A DNA stretch of 34,353 nucleotides, taken from Hyphomicrobiaceae bacterium (GTDB lineage Bacteria > Pseudomonadota > Alphaproteobacteria > Rhizobiales > Hyphomicrobiaceae). A model generated the notes under the pieces. That model did not search any database, was not told the origin of the DNA, and saw nothing but the letters and a program-made list of their open reading frames with translations. The translations under genes and the position numbers were made by a program. Positions 1 through 8,408 of this stretch are shown here, in pieces (positions within the stretch are counted from its first letter, which is position 1; the number at the start of each line of letters is the position of its first letter). The stretch spans positions 1 through 34,353 of the forward strand of contig JAKFWF010000012.1 of NCBI GenBank assembly GCA_021730785.1, written 5' to 3'.

Positions 1-2687
1 GTTCCCTCCCTCCCCCCTTGAGGGGGAGGGCCGGGGTGGGGGGTACTTTGTTCGACAGTGGTTGTGGCGACCACCCCCCCCATCTGATGCGGCAAGTTCG
101 AATTTTCCCGTAGTGGGAATATTCGAGCCGCATCTTCCTCCCCCTCAAGGGGGGAGGAGAAGGGCTGGCGCGGTGCTGCGTCGCGGGCGGCCGGCTCCCC
201 GACAGGGGGGGCGCCCGCGACCACGGGAGCGAATACTGGCGTAATGACTGTGATGTCCGGCAGGTGCGTGCCGCCGTTATAGGGCGCGTTCAACATATAG
301 ACGTCGCCTGGCTGCATTTGCCCCTTGTTCATCGCGATGATCGTTTCGACCGACTTGTCCATGGAGCCCAGATGCACCGGCATGTGCGGCGCGTTGGCGA
401 CGAGCGCGCCGGTCGCATCAAACACCGCGCAGGAGAAGTCCAGCCGCTCCTTGATGTTGACCGACTGGGCGGTGTTGCGCAGCGCTTCGCCCATCTGCTC
501 GGCGATTGACATGAACAGGTTGTTGAACACCTCCAGCAGCATGGGATCGGCCTTGGCACCGAGCCGTTCCTTCGCGCGCGCCATCGCACGCCGCAGGACG
601 AGATGGTTCTTATGGCTGACTTCCAGGTTCCAGCCGGGCTCGATGGCGACTGTCTGGTGCGGCTCGATGACGAGCGCCGGGCCGATGATCTTGTGACCGG
701 GTTTGAGCGCGTCGCGGAAGTACACCGGAGCGTCGTGCCAGGCGTTGCCGGAGAAAAAGCGCGTTTTGGCTATGGCGTCCGGGCTGCCCTTGCCCGTCAA
801 CGGCAAGTCGGGTTCGAGGATGCTGGCGCCACCGCCCTGCGCTTCGACTTCAAGGGTCGCGGCAAACACGCGCTTCTCCGGCGACACGAACCCGTAGCGG
901 CGTCGGTGCTCGGCCTCGAACACGGCGCGCATGGTCTCGACGGAGTCGAGGGCGACGGGCAGCGCGTTGTCGGTGCCATCGTAGCGCACGTGAATGCGGG
1001 TGGTGGTCGCCGCCTGGTCAGAGCCGACGCCCTGCGCCTCGATCTGGGCGAGGGCCGCCTTCGCCAACGCGCCGGATTGCGTCTTGAGCCGCGCCAGCGT
1101 TGCGGCATCGAGCGGCGCTTCGACGCTCTCCTCGCGGCTCGCGCGGATGTTGGCCAGCCCCATGCCGTAGGCTGACAGCAGGCCGGACAGCGGATGCAGC
1201 AGCACGGTTTCCATGCCGAGGGTGTCGGCAATCAAACAGGCGTGCTGGCCGCCGGCCGAGCCGAAGCACTGCAGCGCGTACTCGGTGACGTCGTAGCCCT
1301 GCTGCACCGAGATCTTCTTGATGGCGTTCGCCATGTTCTCCACCGCGATGCGGATGAAGCCATCGGCCACCTGCTCAGGACTGCGCGGTGCGCCGGTGTC
1401 GGCTGCGATACGGGCGGCCATCTCGGCGAAGGCGGTGCGCGCTGCGGCCTCGTCGAGCGGCTGGTTGCGCCCCGATCCGAAGATCTTCGGAAAGAACGCC
1501 GCCTGCAGCTTGCCGACCATCACGTTGGCATCCGCCACGGTGAGCGGGCCGCCGCGGCGGTAGCATTTCGGACCGGGATTGGAGCCGGCGCTCTCGGGGC
1601 CGGCGCGGAAGCGGTTGCCGTCGTAGAACAATATCGAGCCGCCGCCGGCCGCGACCGTGTGAATGCGCATCATCGGCACGCGCATGCGCACGCCGGCCAC
1701 TTCCGTTTCGAAGCTGCGTTCGTAGTCGCCGGCAAAGTGCGACACGTCGGTCGAGGTGCCGCCCATGTCGAAGCCGATGACCTTGTCGAAGCCGGCGATC
1801 TTGGCGGTTTCCGCCATCCCAACGATGCCGCCGGCCGGTCCCGACAGGATCGCATCGCGGCCGAGGAACAGATCGGCGGAGGTCAGCCCGCCGGACGACG
1901 CCATGAACATGACTCTTACTTCGGCGCCGGGCGACTCTCCTACGGAGAGCCGGCCACCCGTCGCGGAGCTGCCGAGTGCCCCTGCCACTTTATCCACATA
2001 CCGCCGCAAGATCGGCGACAGGTAGGCGTCGGCGATCGTGGTGTCGCCGCGGCCGACGATCTTGATCAGCGGTGACACGTCGTGGCTGGCGGCCACGTAG
2101 TCGAAGCCGAGTTCAGTCGCCAACGCGGCAGCCGCTTTTTCGTGCGCTGGAAACGCATAGGCGTGCATGAAGGCGAACGCGACGGACTTGATGCCATCGG
2201 CCAGTGCCGCCCTCAGGTCAGCCGTCAACGCGGCTTCATCGAGCGCCTGTTCGATGGTGCCGTCCGCCCGCACGCGCTCCCCTGCCTCCACAACGCGCGT
2301 ATACAACATCTCCGGCTTGATGATTTGCTTGGCAAAGATGTCGGGGCGCGCCTGATAGCCGATTTCGATCTGGTCCTTGAGGCCGCGCGTGATGACCAGC
2401 AGCGTCTTCTCGCCCTTGCGCTCCAGCAGCGCGTTGGTTGCGACCGTGGTGCCCATCTTGACGGTTTCGATTTTGTGCGCAGGGATCGCCGCGGTCGAGG
2501 CGACCCCCAGAAACTGGCGGATGCCTTCGAGTGCCGCATCGTCATAGACGCCGGGGTTTTCCGACAGCACCTTGCGGGCCAGGATTTCGCCCGACGGCGT
2601 GCGCGCGACCACGTCGGTGAAGGTGCCGCCACGGTCGATCCAGAAGTTCCACTTGGCCTCGGGCGCTGCCTTGGAGAAAGCGGCCAT
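1..2687 (-). CDS. HyuA-HyuB fusion (5-oxoprolinase / N-methylhydantoinase family), 3' end outside the window
   Basis: This reads from an ATG at 2687 without a stop to the left edge, at least 895 residues. Members of the family perform ATP-dependent opening of 5-oxoproline or hydantoin-type rings. The N-terminal HyuA part shows the nucleotide-binding motif [11 protein letters not shown] (from about residue 17), [13 protein letters not shown] and [12 protein letters not shown]. The HyuB part begins near residue 690 and contains [19 protein letters not shown] near residue 819. Full fusions are usually 1200-1300 residues, so about 300-400 are missing. After TPVF the expected FYVASRGHHADIGG-type continuation is absent. 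Instead the frame runs through a low-complexity stretch and a palindromic DNA element (9-157). The gene is divergent from a MarR-like regulator and a TRAP transporter, which suggests uptake and ring-opening of one substrate. Fusion family: sure. Substrate, and whether the HyuB half is still functional: open. Confidence 0.88.
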   Translation of the reverse strand, partial: MAAFSKAAPEAKWNFWIDRGGTFTDVVARTPSGEILARKVLSENPGVYDDAALEGIRQFLGVASTAAIPAHKIETVKMGTTVATNALLERKGEKTLLVITRGLKDQIEIGYQARPDIFAKQIIKPEMLYTRVVEAGERVRADGTIEQALDEAALTADLRAALADGIKSVAFAFMHAYAFPAHEKAAAALATELGFDYVAASHDVSPLIKIVGRGDTTIADAYLSPILRRYVDKVAGALGSSATGGRLSVGESPGAEVRVMFMASSGGLTSADLFLGRDAILSGPAGGIVGMAETAKIAGFDKVIGFDMGGTSTDVSHFAGDYERSFETEVAGVRMRVPMMRIHTVAAGGGSILFYDGNRFRAGPESAGSNPGPKCYRRGGPLTVADANVMVGKLQAAFFPKIFGSGRNQPLDEAAARTAFAEMAARIAADTGAPRSPEQVADGFIRIAVENMANAIKKISVQQGYDVTEYALQCFGSAGGQHACLIADTLGMETVLLHPLSGLLSAYGMGLANIRASREESVEAPLDAATLARLKTQSGALAKAALAQIEAQGVGSDQAATTTRIHVRYDGTDNALPVALDSVETMRAVFEAEHRRRYGFVSPEKRVFAATLEVEAQGGGASILEPDLPLTGKGSPDAIAKTRFFSGNAWHDAPVYFRDALKPGHKIIGPALVIEPHQTVAIEPGWNLEVSHKNHLVLRRAMARAKERLGAKADPMLLEVFNNLFMSIAEQMGEALRNTAQSVNIKERLDFSCAVFDATGALVANAPHMPVHLGSMDKSVETIIAMNKGQMQPGDVYMLNAPYNGGTHLPDITVITPVFAPVVAGAPPVGEPAARDAAPRQPFSSPLEGEEDAARIFPLRENSNLPHQMGGVVATTTVEQSTPHPGPPPQGGREG
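9..157. repeat. Composite palindromic (MITE/RPE-like) element inside the hyu reading frame
   Basis: Two 21-bp arms, 9-29 and 137-157, are exact reverse complements. Each arm is also a hyphenated palindrome (CCTCCCCC..GGGGGAGG type). Between them, 98-109 and 115-126 form a second hairpin with 11 of 12 pairs and a 5-nt loop. On the minus strand the element is open in the oxoprolinase frame (about codons 844-893) and encodes a Pro/Gly-rich peptide including [12 protein letters not shown]-rich palindromes like this are common between genes in Hyphomicrobiales; finding one inside a reading frame is unusual. The outer limits are uncertain because similarity continues a little beyond both arms and the left edge cuts the context. 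Confidence 0.75.
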
Positions 2688-2747
2688 GGGGGTGATCCTC
2701 GCGGCTGAGTGTGGGCGTCAGCAAAAGTCGCGCATGGAATAAAAAAC

Positions 2748-2764
2748 GTCAACATTATATTGAC
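2748..2764. promoter_or_regulatory. Operator-like palindrome over the divergent hyu/regulator promoter
   Basis: GTCAACATTATATTGAC is a 17-bp palindrome with one mismatched pair (outer half-sites GTCAA/TTGAC). On the minus strand it contains a perfect TATAAT (2754-2759), placed to act as the hyu -10 box, with the ATG about 60 nt downstream. On the plus strand TTGACA (2760-2765) overlaps its right half, but no good -10 box follows for the regulator. The natural ligand is the MarR-like protein encoded from 2816. A bound dimer would block hyu transcription and could autoregulate the regulator-TRAP operon. Confidence 0.55.
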
Positions 2765-2815
2765 AAATTATTTTTATCGACCCACCCTTGCCATTGACTT
2801 CCCTCCCGCCCGGGC

Positions 2816-3427
2816 ATGTCTGCAATGGCAGTTGAGCGACCACGACGGCTCGGTTCCGCCGCGCCCAAGACCACGGGGCGCACGGTCAGGGCCGCGCCCG
2901 GCACCACACTGGCCGGCCGCAGTGATGTCGGTCCGATCGTGTCATCGGCGCACCTGGCGGCCGGCGCGCTACCCGGCCTGTCGGAAGTCGAATTCGGCCT
3001 GTCGCTCGCCGTCCATGCCTTCCACCGCTGGATGATCCGCTGCATGGCCGCGGCCGGCGTGCCCGATCTTTCGCCGATCGAAATCCTGGTGCTGCACAGC
3101 GTGCGCCATCGTGAGCGGCCAAAGAAGCTCGCCGACCTTTGCCTGGTGCTCGGCATCGAGGATACGCACGTCATCACCTATGCCGTGAAGAAGCTCGTGG
3201 CCGCGGGCCTTGTCATCTCGACCAAGGCCGGCAAGGAGAAACTGATCGCTGCGACCGTGGTCGGTGCGGCTGCCTGCGATCGCTATCATGCAATCCGGGA
3301 GCGGCTGCTGGTGCACGGGGTGAACTCAACCGGCCTGCCCGATCCGACGCTTTCGGAATTGGGCTCGCTGCTGCGGGCACTGTCGGGGCATTACGATCAG
3401 GCGGCGCGGGCGGCGGCAAGTCTGTAA
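2816..3427 (+). CDS. MarR-like winged-helix transcriptional regulator (COG5631 type)
   Basis: 203 residues. A poorly conserved N-terminal arm of about 55 residues precedes a winged-helix domain. Recognisable parts are the helix LSEVEFGLSLAVHAFHRW, then LSPIEILVLHSVRHRERPKKLADLC, the recognition segment EDTHVITYAVKKLVAAGLV and the wing STKAGKEKLIAAT. This matches the predicted MarR-like regulators of COG5631. The gene lies 26 bp before dctQ on the same strand and opposite the hyuAB fusion, so it is probably the local regulator of ring-compound uptake and breakdown, acting at the palindrome 2748-2764. No clear Shine-Dalgarno precedes the first ATG; an ATG at 2825 is an alternative start. The effector is unknown, though the transported substrate or its product is a reasonable guess. 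Confidence 0.85.
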   Translation: MSAMAVERPRRLGSAAPKTTGRTVRAAPGTTLAGRSDVGPIVSSAHLAAGALPGLSEVEFGLSLAVHAFHRWMIRCMAAAGVPDLSPIEILVLHSVRHRERPKKLADLCLVLGIEDTHVITYAVKKLVAAGLVISTKAGKEKLIAATVVGAAACDRYHAIRERLLVHGVNSTGLPDPTLSELGSLLRALSGHYDQAARAAASL

Positions 3428-3453
3428 GCTGGTGGGGGAAGCGGGGAGATTTT

Positions 3454-3999
3454 ATGCGCAGGTTTCTTGATGGACTGTATCGGTGGTCGGGCTATGCCGC
3501 GGCGGTCTGCCTGGTGATCATCTTCGCGATCATGCTGGTCATGGCGGTCGGCCGGCAGTTCAATCTCAACATTCCCTCGGGCGACGATTTTGCCGCCTGG
3601 GCCATGGCCGCGATGGCGTTCCTTGGCATGGCGCACACCTTCAAGCGCGGCGAGATGATCCGCGTCGGGCTGCTGCTCGAGCGCCTGTCGGGTCGCACGC
3701 GGCAGTTTTTCGAAGCGCTTGCCCTCATCGTCGCGCTGTCGTTCCTGCTGTTCTTTTCCTGGCACGCCTTCCGCTTCGTGCGTGACTCATACCTGCTGCA
3801 TGACATGTCGAATGGCGTCGTCGCGGTGCCGCTGTGGATCCCGCAACTGTTCTTCTTCGCCGGGCTCGCGGTTCTGACCATCGCGGTCGCCGACGAACTG
3901 GTGCATGTGCTCAAAGGCAACCGGCCGACCTTCGAGAGGGACCCGCCCAAGACCACGGAAGAGCTGCTGGCGCGCGTTGCCGAAGGCGGGGGTGTCTGA
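3454..3999 (+). CDS. dctQ: TRAP transporter small membrane subunit DctQ
   Basis: 181 residues with four hydrophobic segments (roughly 13-32, 45-62, 87-105 and 127-148), the usual DctQ topology. The motif GDDFAAWAMAAMAFLGMAHTFKRGEMIRVGLL fits the family pattern of a conserved Glu/Asp-rich loop followed by HxF(K/R)xGxHIRV, here split by helix 2. The start ATG at 3454 has a purine-rich GGGGAG site 5-10 nt upstream; the frame is open further upstream, but that would overlap the regulator gene. TRAP systems are sodium-driven importers of organic acids in which DctQ supports the large subunit. The gene ends 1 nt before dctM, which implies translational coupling. Confidence 0.9.
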   Translation: MRRFLDGLYRWSGYAAAVCLVIIFAIMLVMAVGRQFNLNIPSGDDFAAWAMAAMAFLGMAHTFKRGEMIRVGLLLERLSGRTRQFFEALALIVALSFLLFFSWHAFRFVRDSYLLHDMSNGVVAVPLWIPQLFFFAGLAVLTIAVADELVHVLKGNRPTFERDPPKTTEELLARVAEGGGV

Positions 4000-4000
4000 C

Positions 4001-5332
4001 ATGTTTGCAGCCCTCGACCTGCCCACGCTCTCGATTGTCCTGCTCGGCGCCCTGCTCGTCATCCTGGCCTCCGGCGTGTGGATTGCGATCGGCCTCGGCC
4101 TCGTCGGCCTGCTCGCCATGATCCTCACCACCAACGTGCCGATCGGCACGGTGCTCGCAACCAAGGTGTGGGATTCGGCCGCCAGTTGGCAGATCGCAGC
4201 CCTGCCGCTGTTCATCTGGATGGGCGAGATCCTGTTCCGCACGCGGCTGTCGGAGGAGATGTTCCGCGGGCTTGCACCCTGGCTGCAATGGCTGCCGGGC
4301 CGGCTGCTGCATGTGAATGTGCTCGGCTGCGGGATCTTTGCCACCATGTCGGGCTCGTCGGCCGCGACCTGCGCCACGATCGGCAAGATCGCGCTGCCCG
4401 AGCTCGAAAAGCGCGGCTACGACCAGGGCATGGCGCTGGGCTCGCTCGCCGGCTCCGGCACGCTCGGCCTGCTGATCCCGCCGTCGATCCCGATGGTGGT
4501 GTACGCGGTCACCGCCAACGTCTCGGTGCTGAAGGTGTTCCTCGGCGGGTTCCTGCCCGGCCTGCTCGTGATGGGCCTGTACTCGGGCTACATCATCTTG
4601 TGGTCACTGCTGAACCCCGGCAAGACGCCGCCGCGCGATCCGGTGATGTCGTTTGCGGCCAAGATGCAGCAGTCGAAAAAGCTGATCCCTTGTCTCATGC
4701 TGATCGCCCTCGTGTTCCTGTCGCTGGTGCTGGGATTTGCCACCGCCACCGAGTGCGCAGCCTTCGGCGTGATCGGCGCGCTGATCCTGGCCTGGTGGAG
4801 CGGCACGCTCGACTGGGCGGGCTTCACCGACAGCGTCATGAGCGCGACGCGGCTCACCTGCATGATCATGCTGATTTTGGCGGGCGCCGCCTTCTGCACG
4901 GCGGCCATGGCCTACACCGGCATTCCAGCCGCACTCGCCGAATGGGTCGACGGGCAGAATTTATCGCGCCACAAGCTCGTCCTGGCGCTGACCATCATGT
5001 ACATCATCCTCGGCTGCCTGATCGACGGCATCTCGATGATCGTGCTCACAGCCGTGATCGTGCTGCCGATGGTGGAGAAGGCGGGCTTCGACCTCGTGTG
5101 GTTCGGCGTCTATCTCATCATCCACGTGGAGATGGCGCAGATCACGCCGCCGGTCGGTTTCAACCTGTTCGTGCTGCAGAACATGAGCGGGCGCGATACC
5201 TTCACCGTTGCCAAAGCGGCGTTTCCGTTCTTTCTTCTGCTCAACCTGGCAGTGGTGATCATCACTGCCTTCCCCGAGATCGTCACCGCGATCCCCTATT
5301 GGGTGTTTCCCGAAGTCGCCGTGAAGAAGTAG
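4001..5332 (+). CDS. dctM: TRAP transporter large membrane subunit DctM
   Basis: 443 residues, the usual length for DctM, and strongly hydrophobic throughout with about 12 or more membrane segments. Family hallmarks include PLFIWMGEILFRTRLSEEMF, the MSGSSAATCATIG loop with GSLAGSGTLGLLIPPSIPMV, and VEMAQITPPVGFNLFVLQ near the C terminus. This is the sodium-coupled translocation subunit. The ATG at 4001 was chosen because it follows the dctQ stop by 1 nt; starts further upstream would overlap dctQ. The gene stands between dctQ and dctP, and dctP follows after 34 nt. Confidence 0.93.
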   Translation: MFAALDLPTLSIVLLGALLVILASGVWIAIGLGLVGLLAMILTTNVPIGTVLATKVWDSAASWQIAALPLFIWMGEILFRTRLSEEMFRGLAPWLQWLPGRLLHVNVLGCGIFATMSGSSAATCATIGKIALPELEKRGYDQGMALGSLAGSGTLGLLIPPSIPMVVYAVTANVSVLKVFLGGFLPGLLVMGLYSGYIILWSLLNPGKTPPRDPVMSFAAKMQQSKKLIPCLMLIALVFLSLVLGFATATECAAFGVIGALILAWWSGTLDWAGFTDSVMSATRLTCMIMLILAGAAFCTAAMAYTGIPAALAEWVDGQNLSRHKLVLALTIMYIILGCLIDGISMIVLTAVIVLPMVEKAGFDLVWFGVYLIIHVEMAQITPPVGFNLFVLQNMSGRDTFTVAKAAFPFFLLLNLAVVIITAFPEIVTAIPYWVFPEVAVKK

Positions 5333-5366
5333 TCTTGCCACACGAACGTGTTTCAACAGGAGGGTA

Positions 5367-6350
5367 ATGTCCATGCATCGCCGCAATTTCGTCGCCGGAG
5401 TGGCGCTCGCAGCCGCCATGGCTGCCGCACCTGCCAGCGCCCAGACCAAATGGAATTTGCCGGCCGCCTACGCCACCAGCAACTACCACACCGAAAACCT
5501 CGTGCAGTTCGCCAAGGACGTGGAGGCGGCAACCGGCGGCAAGCTGCTGATCACGGTGCATGGCAACGCCTCGCTGTTCAAGGCGCCCGAGATCAAGCGC
5601 GCGGTCGCGACCGGCCAGGCCCAGATCGGTGAAGTGCTGACCTCGATCCACGAGAACGAGGACGCCATTTTCGGCATCGACGTCGTGCCGTTCCTGGCGA
5701 CGAGCTTTGCCGATGCCCGCAAGCTCGATAAGGCCTCGCGCCCGGCCATCGCCAAGAAGCTCGAAGCCCAGGGCCTGATGCTGCTGATGGCGGTGCCGTG
5801 GGGGCCGCAGGGCATCTATGCCAAGCAGGAGTTGAACAAGGTCGAGGACCTGAAGGGCATCAAGTTCCGCTCCTATAACGCCGGCACTGCGCGCATCGCG
5901 GAACTCGCCGGCGCCCAGGCCGTGACGATCCAGGCGGCGGAGTTGCCGCAGGCACTGGCCACCGGCGTCGTCACCTCGTTCATCTCGTCCGGTTCGACCG
6001 GCTACGACACCAAGGTGTGGGAGAGCTTGACCCACTGGTACGACACCCAGGCCTGGATCCCCAAGAACATCACGTTCGTGAACAAGGCCGCTTTCGATGC
6101 CTTGCCCAAGGACCAGCAGGAGGCGCTCGTCAAGACCGCCGCAGCCGCCGAAGCACGCGGCTGGAAGATCGCCGAGGAGAAGGCCGGCTGGTACATCGCC
6201 GAGCTGAAAGCCAAAGGCATGAAAGTGCTGCCGCCGTCGCCGGAACTTGCAGGCGGCCTGAAGAAGTTCGGCGAGGATCTGACCGCCGGTTGGCTCAAGA
6301 AGTCGGGGGCCGACGGCCAAGCCATCGTCGATGCCTATAGGAAGTTGTAA
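5367..6350 (+). CDS. dctP: TRAP transporter periplasmic solute-binding protein DctP
   Basis: 327 residues. A signal peptide (MHRRNFVAGVALAAAMAAAP, cleavage near ASA-QT) is followed by a DctP fold. The family's carboxylate-binding arginine is probably R168 in LKGIKFRSYNA. An AGGAGGG site ends 3 nt before the ATG at 5367 and suits the second ATG at 5373 better; both keep the signal peptide. The protein captures the substrate in the periplasm for DctQM. The hyuAB fusion across the divergent promoter suggests a ring-form amino acid derivative such as 5-oxoproline or a hydantoin; Bordetella DctP homologues that bind pyroglutamate are a known precedent. The exact ligand cannot be read from the sequence. 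Confidence 0.92.
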   Translation: MSMHRRNFVAGVALAAAMAAAPASAQTKWNLPAAYATSNYHTENLVQFAKDVEAATGGKLLITVHGNASLFKAPEIKRAVATGQAQIGEVLTSIHENEDAIFGIDVVPFLATSFADARKLDKASRPAIAKKLEAQGLMLLMAVPWGPQGIYAKQELNKVEDLKGIKFRSYNAGTARIAELAGAQAVTIQAAELPQALATGVVTSFISSGSTGYDTKVWESLTHWYDTQAWIPKNITFVNKAAFDALPKDQQEALVKTAAAAEARGWKIAEEKAGWYIAELKAKGMKVLPPSPELAGGLKKFGEDLTAGWLKKSGADGQAIVDAYRKL

Positions 6351-6365
6351 GCGGCACGCTGCGCG

Positions 6366-8408
6366 TCACTTCACCTTCAGCATGTTGCGGAGCGCGAGGC
6401 CGAACAGGAAGATCATGATCGCCGAGACCAGTTTCTGCAGCGCGCTTGCCACCGACACCGCCGAGGGCAGGATCGCCACCGGATTGTCGCCGTAGCGCTC
6501 GACGCCGTAGAGACAGCCGTAGGTGCGGTGCGCCGCGTCCGACCCGCCGTCGAGGATGATGAAGGCGTTGCGGAATGCCAGATGCAGGGCTTCCGTCACC
6601 GCGTTGGTCTTTTCGGCGATGGCCGAGGTGAGGCCGGTGACCACGATCGCCGGTTCGGCCTTGCCGTCCGCCTTCGGAATGTGCCGAATCTCCGTTCGCG
6701 TGGTACAGCCGGTGCCCTGGCGCCAGGCATCGAGGCTGTCGTTGCCGTAGGTCTCGATGGTGCGCAGCAGGGTCGGCGGCTGGCTCTTGTGGTGCTTCTC
6801 TGCGATCTCCGGCATCTGGCTGAGGCAGTAGACGGCGGTGATGAGCGCGGCCGCCAGCCACACCACCAGCGGCCGCAGTATCGACCGGCCGAAGTCGGAG
6901 AACATCTGGTAGGCCATGCCGAACCAGAAGCGGAAGAAGCCGTTCCAGGCACTGGCGCGCCAGGGGATGACGGGAAGCCATAGGAGGGGGAAGGCTGCGA
7001 GGCCACGTAGCCAATGGTCCTGGGCCCACTTCTGCCAAGCCGCCCGTGCACGTCCCGCCACCACCGGCTCCAGCGGCAGCGGCCAGTCGTTGGTGAACCG
7101 CGCCGAACGCACTTCGCCGGCAAAGAACTGCTGCTCGCGGTCGCCGTCGTGGCCCTGGATGGCCAGCCGCTTCAAGGCCCGATAGCGGGCCGGCCGGTCG
7201 CCGTCGCCATAAAAAAACCGCTTGACAAGCCCAACGACTACGCGAATTGGAAAACTCCAGAAGCGCCCCGGCTCGACAAACCCCCAGCGGAAGTGCGAAT
7301 TGTCGAGCCGGGGCGCTTCTGCGAAATTGGCCTGGATGAAATCCGGCACCTGCGCGAACACCGCATTGGCCAACGAAAAGGCGCGGGTGGATTTGATGGC
7401 GGTGAAGTTGGCCGCCTTCTCGAACCGCGCATCAGCGTAGGTCGTGAACCCCTCGAAGGTGGCCTGCCCGAACCCCGCGTCGCCCGAGAACGTCGCGCTG
7501 TTGAACCACGCGTAGCCCGAGAACGTCGCGCTGGTGAACCTCGCGTTGCCCGAGAACGTCGCGCTGTCGAACCCCGCGTCGCCCGAGAACGTCGCGCTGG
7601 TGAACCACGCGTAGCCCGAGAACGTCGCGCTGGTGAACCTCGCGTTGCCCGAGAACGTCGCGCTGTCGAACCCCGCGTCGCCCGAGAACGTCGCGCTGGT
7701 GAACCCCGCGTTGCCCGAGAACGTCGCGCTGTCGAACCTCGCGTCGCCCGAGAACGTCGCGCTGTCGAACCTCGCGTCGCCCGAGAACGTCGCGCTGCCG
7801 AACCACGCGTCGCCCGAGAACGTCGCGCTGTCGAACCACGCGTCGCCCGAGAACGTCGCGCTGTCGAACCCCGCGTCGCCCGAGAACGTCGCGCTGCCGA
7901 ACCACGCGGTGCCCGAGAACGTCGCGCTGGTGAACCCCGCGTAGCCCGAGAACGTCGCGCTGGTGAACCCCGCGTAGCCCGAGAACGTCGCGCTGTTGAA
8001 CCACGCGTAGCCCGAGAACGTCGCGCTGGTGAACCTCGCGTTGCCCGAGAACGTCGCGCTGTCGAACCCCGCGTCGCCCGAGAACGTCGCGCTGGTGAAC
8101 CCCGCGTCGCCCGAGAACGTCGCGCTGGTGAACCACGCGTAGCCCGGAAACACCCAGCCGCCAAAATCCACCGGCTGCTCGAACGTGTGCGGTTGTCGGG
8201 ACGTTGAGAACTCGACGCTGGCAGCTGCCATCCAGACCTTGGTCGCGTCGTTGCCGGGCTCGAGGTCGCCGAAGACATCCCGTGTGGCCGCCCACGCCCA
8301 CGCCCCCGCCGCCTCCAGCCGGCGGCGCTCGGCCAGCATGCCTTCCGCCCACGCGTTCCACGCGTCCCGGCCTTGCGCGAACAGCGCGTGCGTCTCTTCG
8401 CGGTTCAT
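6366..8408 (-). CDS. Pentapeptide-type repeat protein with C-terminal membrane domain
   Basis: 680 residues. Residues 1-89 are a non-repetitive head. Residues 90-320 are about 21 copies of an 11-residue unit, consensus (D/N/Y)A(G/W/R)F(T/D/N/G)SATFSG, with aromatic residues alternately 5 and 6 apart as in Pfam Pentapeptide_3-like proteins. Residues 321-370 hold degenerate repeats. A linker (RALKRLAIQGHDGDREQQFFAGE, residues 410-432, of a type common in such proteins) leads to a membrane part: hydrophobic 470-485, a helix at 510-530, and a C-terminal hydrophobic region 645-674 ending LALRNMLKVK. Residues 531-640 would sit outside the membrane and carry C568 and C632. The likely architecture is a beta-solenoid anchored in the inner membrane. 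Function is unknown. It is convergent with dctP and ends 15 nt from it. Confidence 0.85.
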   Translation of the reverse strand: MNREETHALFAQGRDAWNAWAEGMLAERRRLEAAGAWAWAATRDVFGDLEPGNDATKVWMAAASVEFSTSRQPHTFEQPVDFGGWVFPGYAWFTSATFSGDAGFTSATFSGDAGFDSATFSGNARFTSATFSGYAWFNSATFSGYAGFTSATFSGYAGFTSATFSGTAWFGSATFSGDAGFDSATFSGDAWFDSATFSGDAWFGSATFSGDARFDSATFSGDARFDSATFSGNAGFTSATFSGDAGFDSATFSGNARFTSATFSGYAWFTSATFSGDAGFDSATFSGNARFTSATFSGYAWFNSATFSGDAGFGQATFEGFTTYADARFEKAANFTAIKSTRAFSLANAVFAQVPDFIQANFAEAPRLDNSHFRWGFVEPGRFWSFPIRVVVGLVKRFFYGDGDRPARYRALKRLAIQGHDGDREQQFFAGEVRSARFTNDWPLPLEPVVAGRARAAWQKWAQDHWLRGLAAFPLLWLPVIPWRASAWNGFFRFWFGMAYQMFSDFGRSILRPLVVWLAAALITAVYCLSQMPEIAEKHHKSQPPTLLRTIETYGNDSLDAWRQGTGCTTRTEIRHIPKADGKAEPAIVVTGLTSAIAEKTNAVTEALHLAFRNAFIILDGGSDAAHRTYGCLYGVERYGDNPVAILPSAVSVASALQKLVSAIMIFLFGLALRNMLKVK
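7258..7321. repeat. Perfect 22-bp inverted repeat with 20-nt loop inside the coding region
   Basis: 7258-7279 and 7300-7321 are exact reverse complements (22 bp, very GC-rich, starting CAGAAGCGCCCCGGCTCG). They enclose a 20-nt loop. The structure falls on codons for about residues 363-384 of the pentapeptide-type protein, just after the degenerate repeats, and encodes EAPRLDNSHF and VEPGRF on its two arms. In the mRNA it would be an extremely stable stem. Confidence 0.85.
7449..8141 (-). repeat. 33-bp tandem repeat array coding for 11-residue units
   Basis: About 21 contiguous 33-bp units lie inside the pentapeptide-type gene: 20 carry SATFSG exactly and the last is degenerate (GQATFEG). Variation is almost confined to the codons for positions 1, 3 and 5 of the unit. 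A three-unit (99-bp) block DAGFD / NARFT / YAWF recurs three times (units 3-5, 15-17 and 18-20), so copies were gained as blocks as well as singly. The near identity at DNA level indicates recent expansion or gene conversion, and copy number may vary between strains. Confidence 0.92.

Noticed and set aside
2542-2724. Peptide like TPTLSRE near the hyu start, suggestive of a second palindromic repeat
   Set aside because: The DNA there lacks the CCTCCCC/GGGGAGG arms and lies mostly in the normal 5' coding part of hyuA in another frame.
4078-5367. 429-codon alternative plus frame over dctM
   Set aside because: Arg/His-rich translation without membrane segments; the dctM frame carries all family motifs.
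7449-8141. CRISPR-like array
   Set aside because: Units are contiguous with no unique spacers, lie inside a coding frame, and no cas gene is near.
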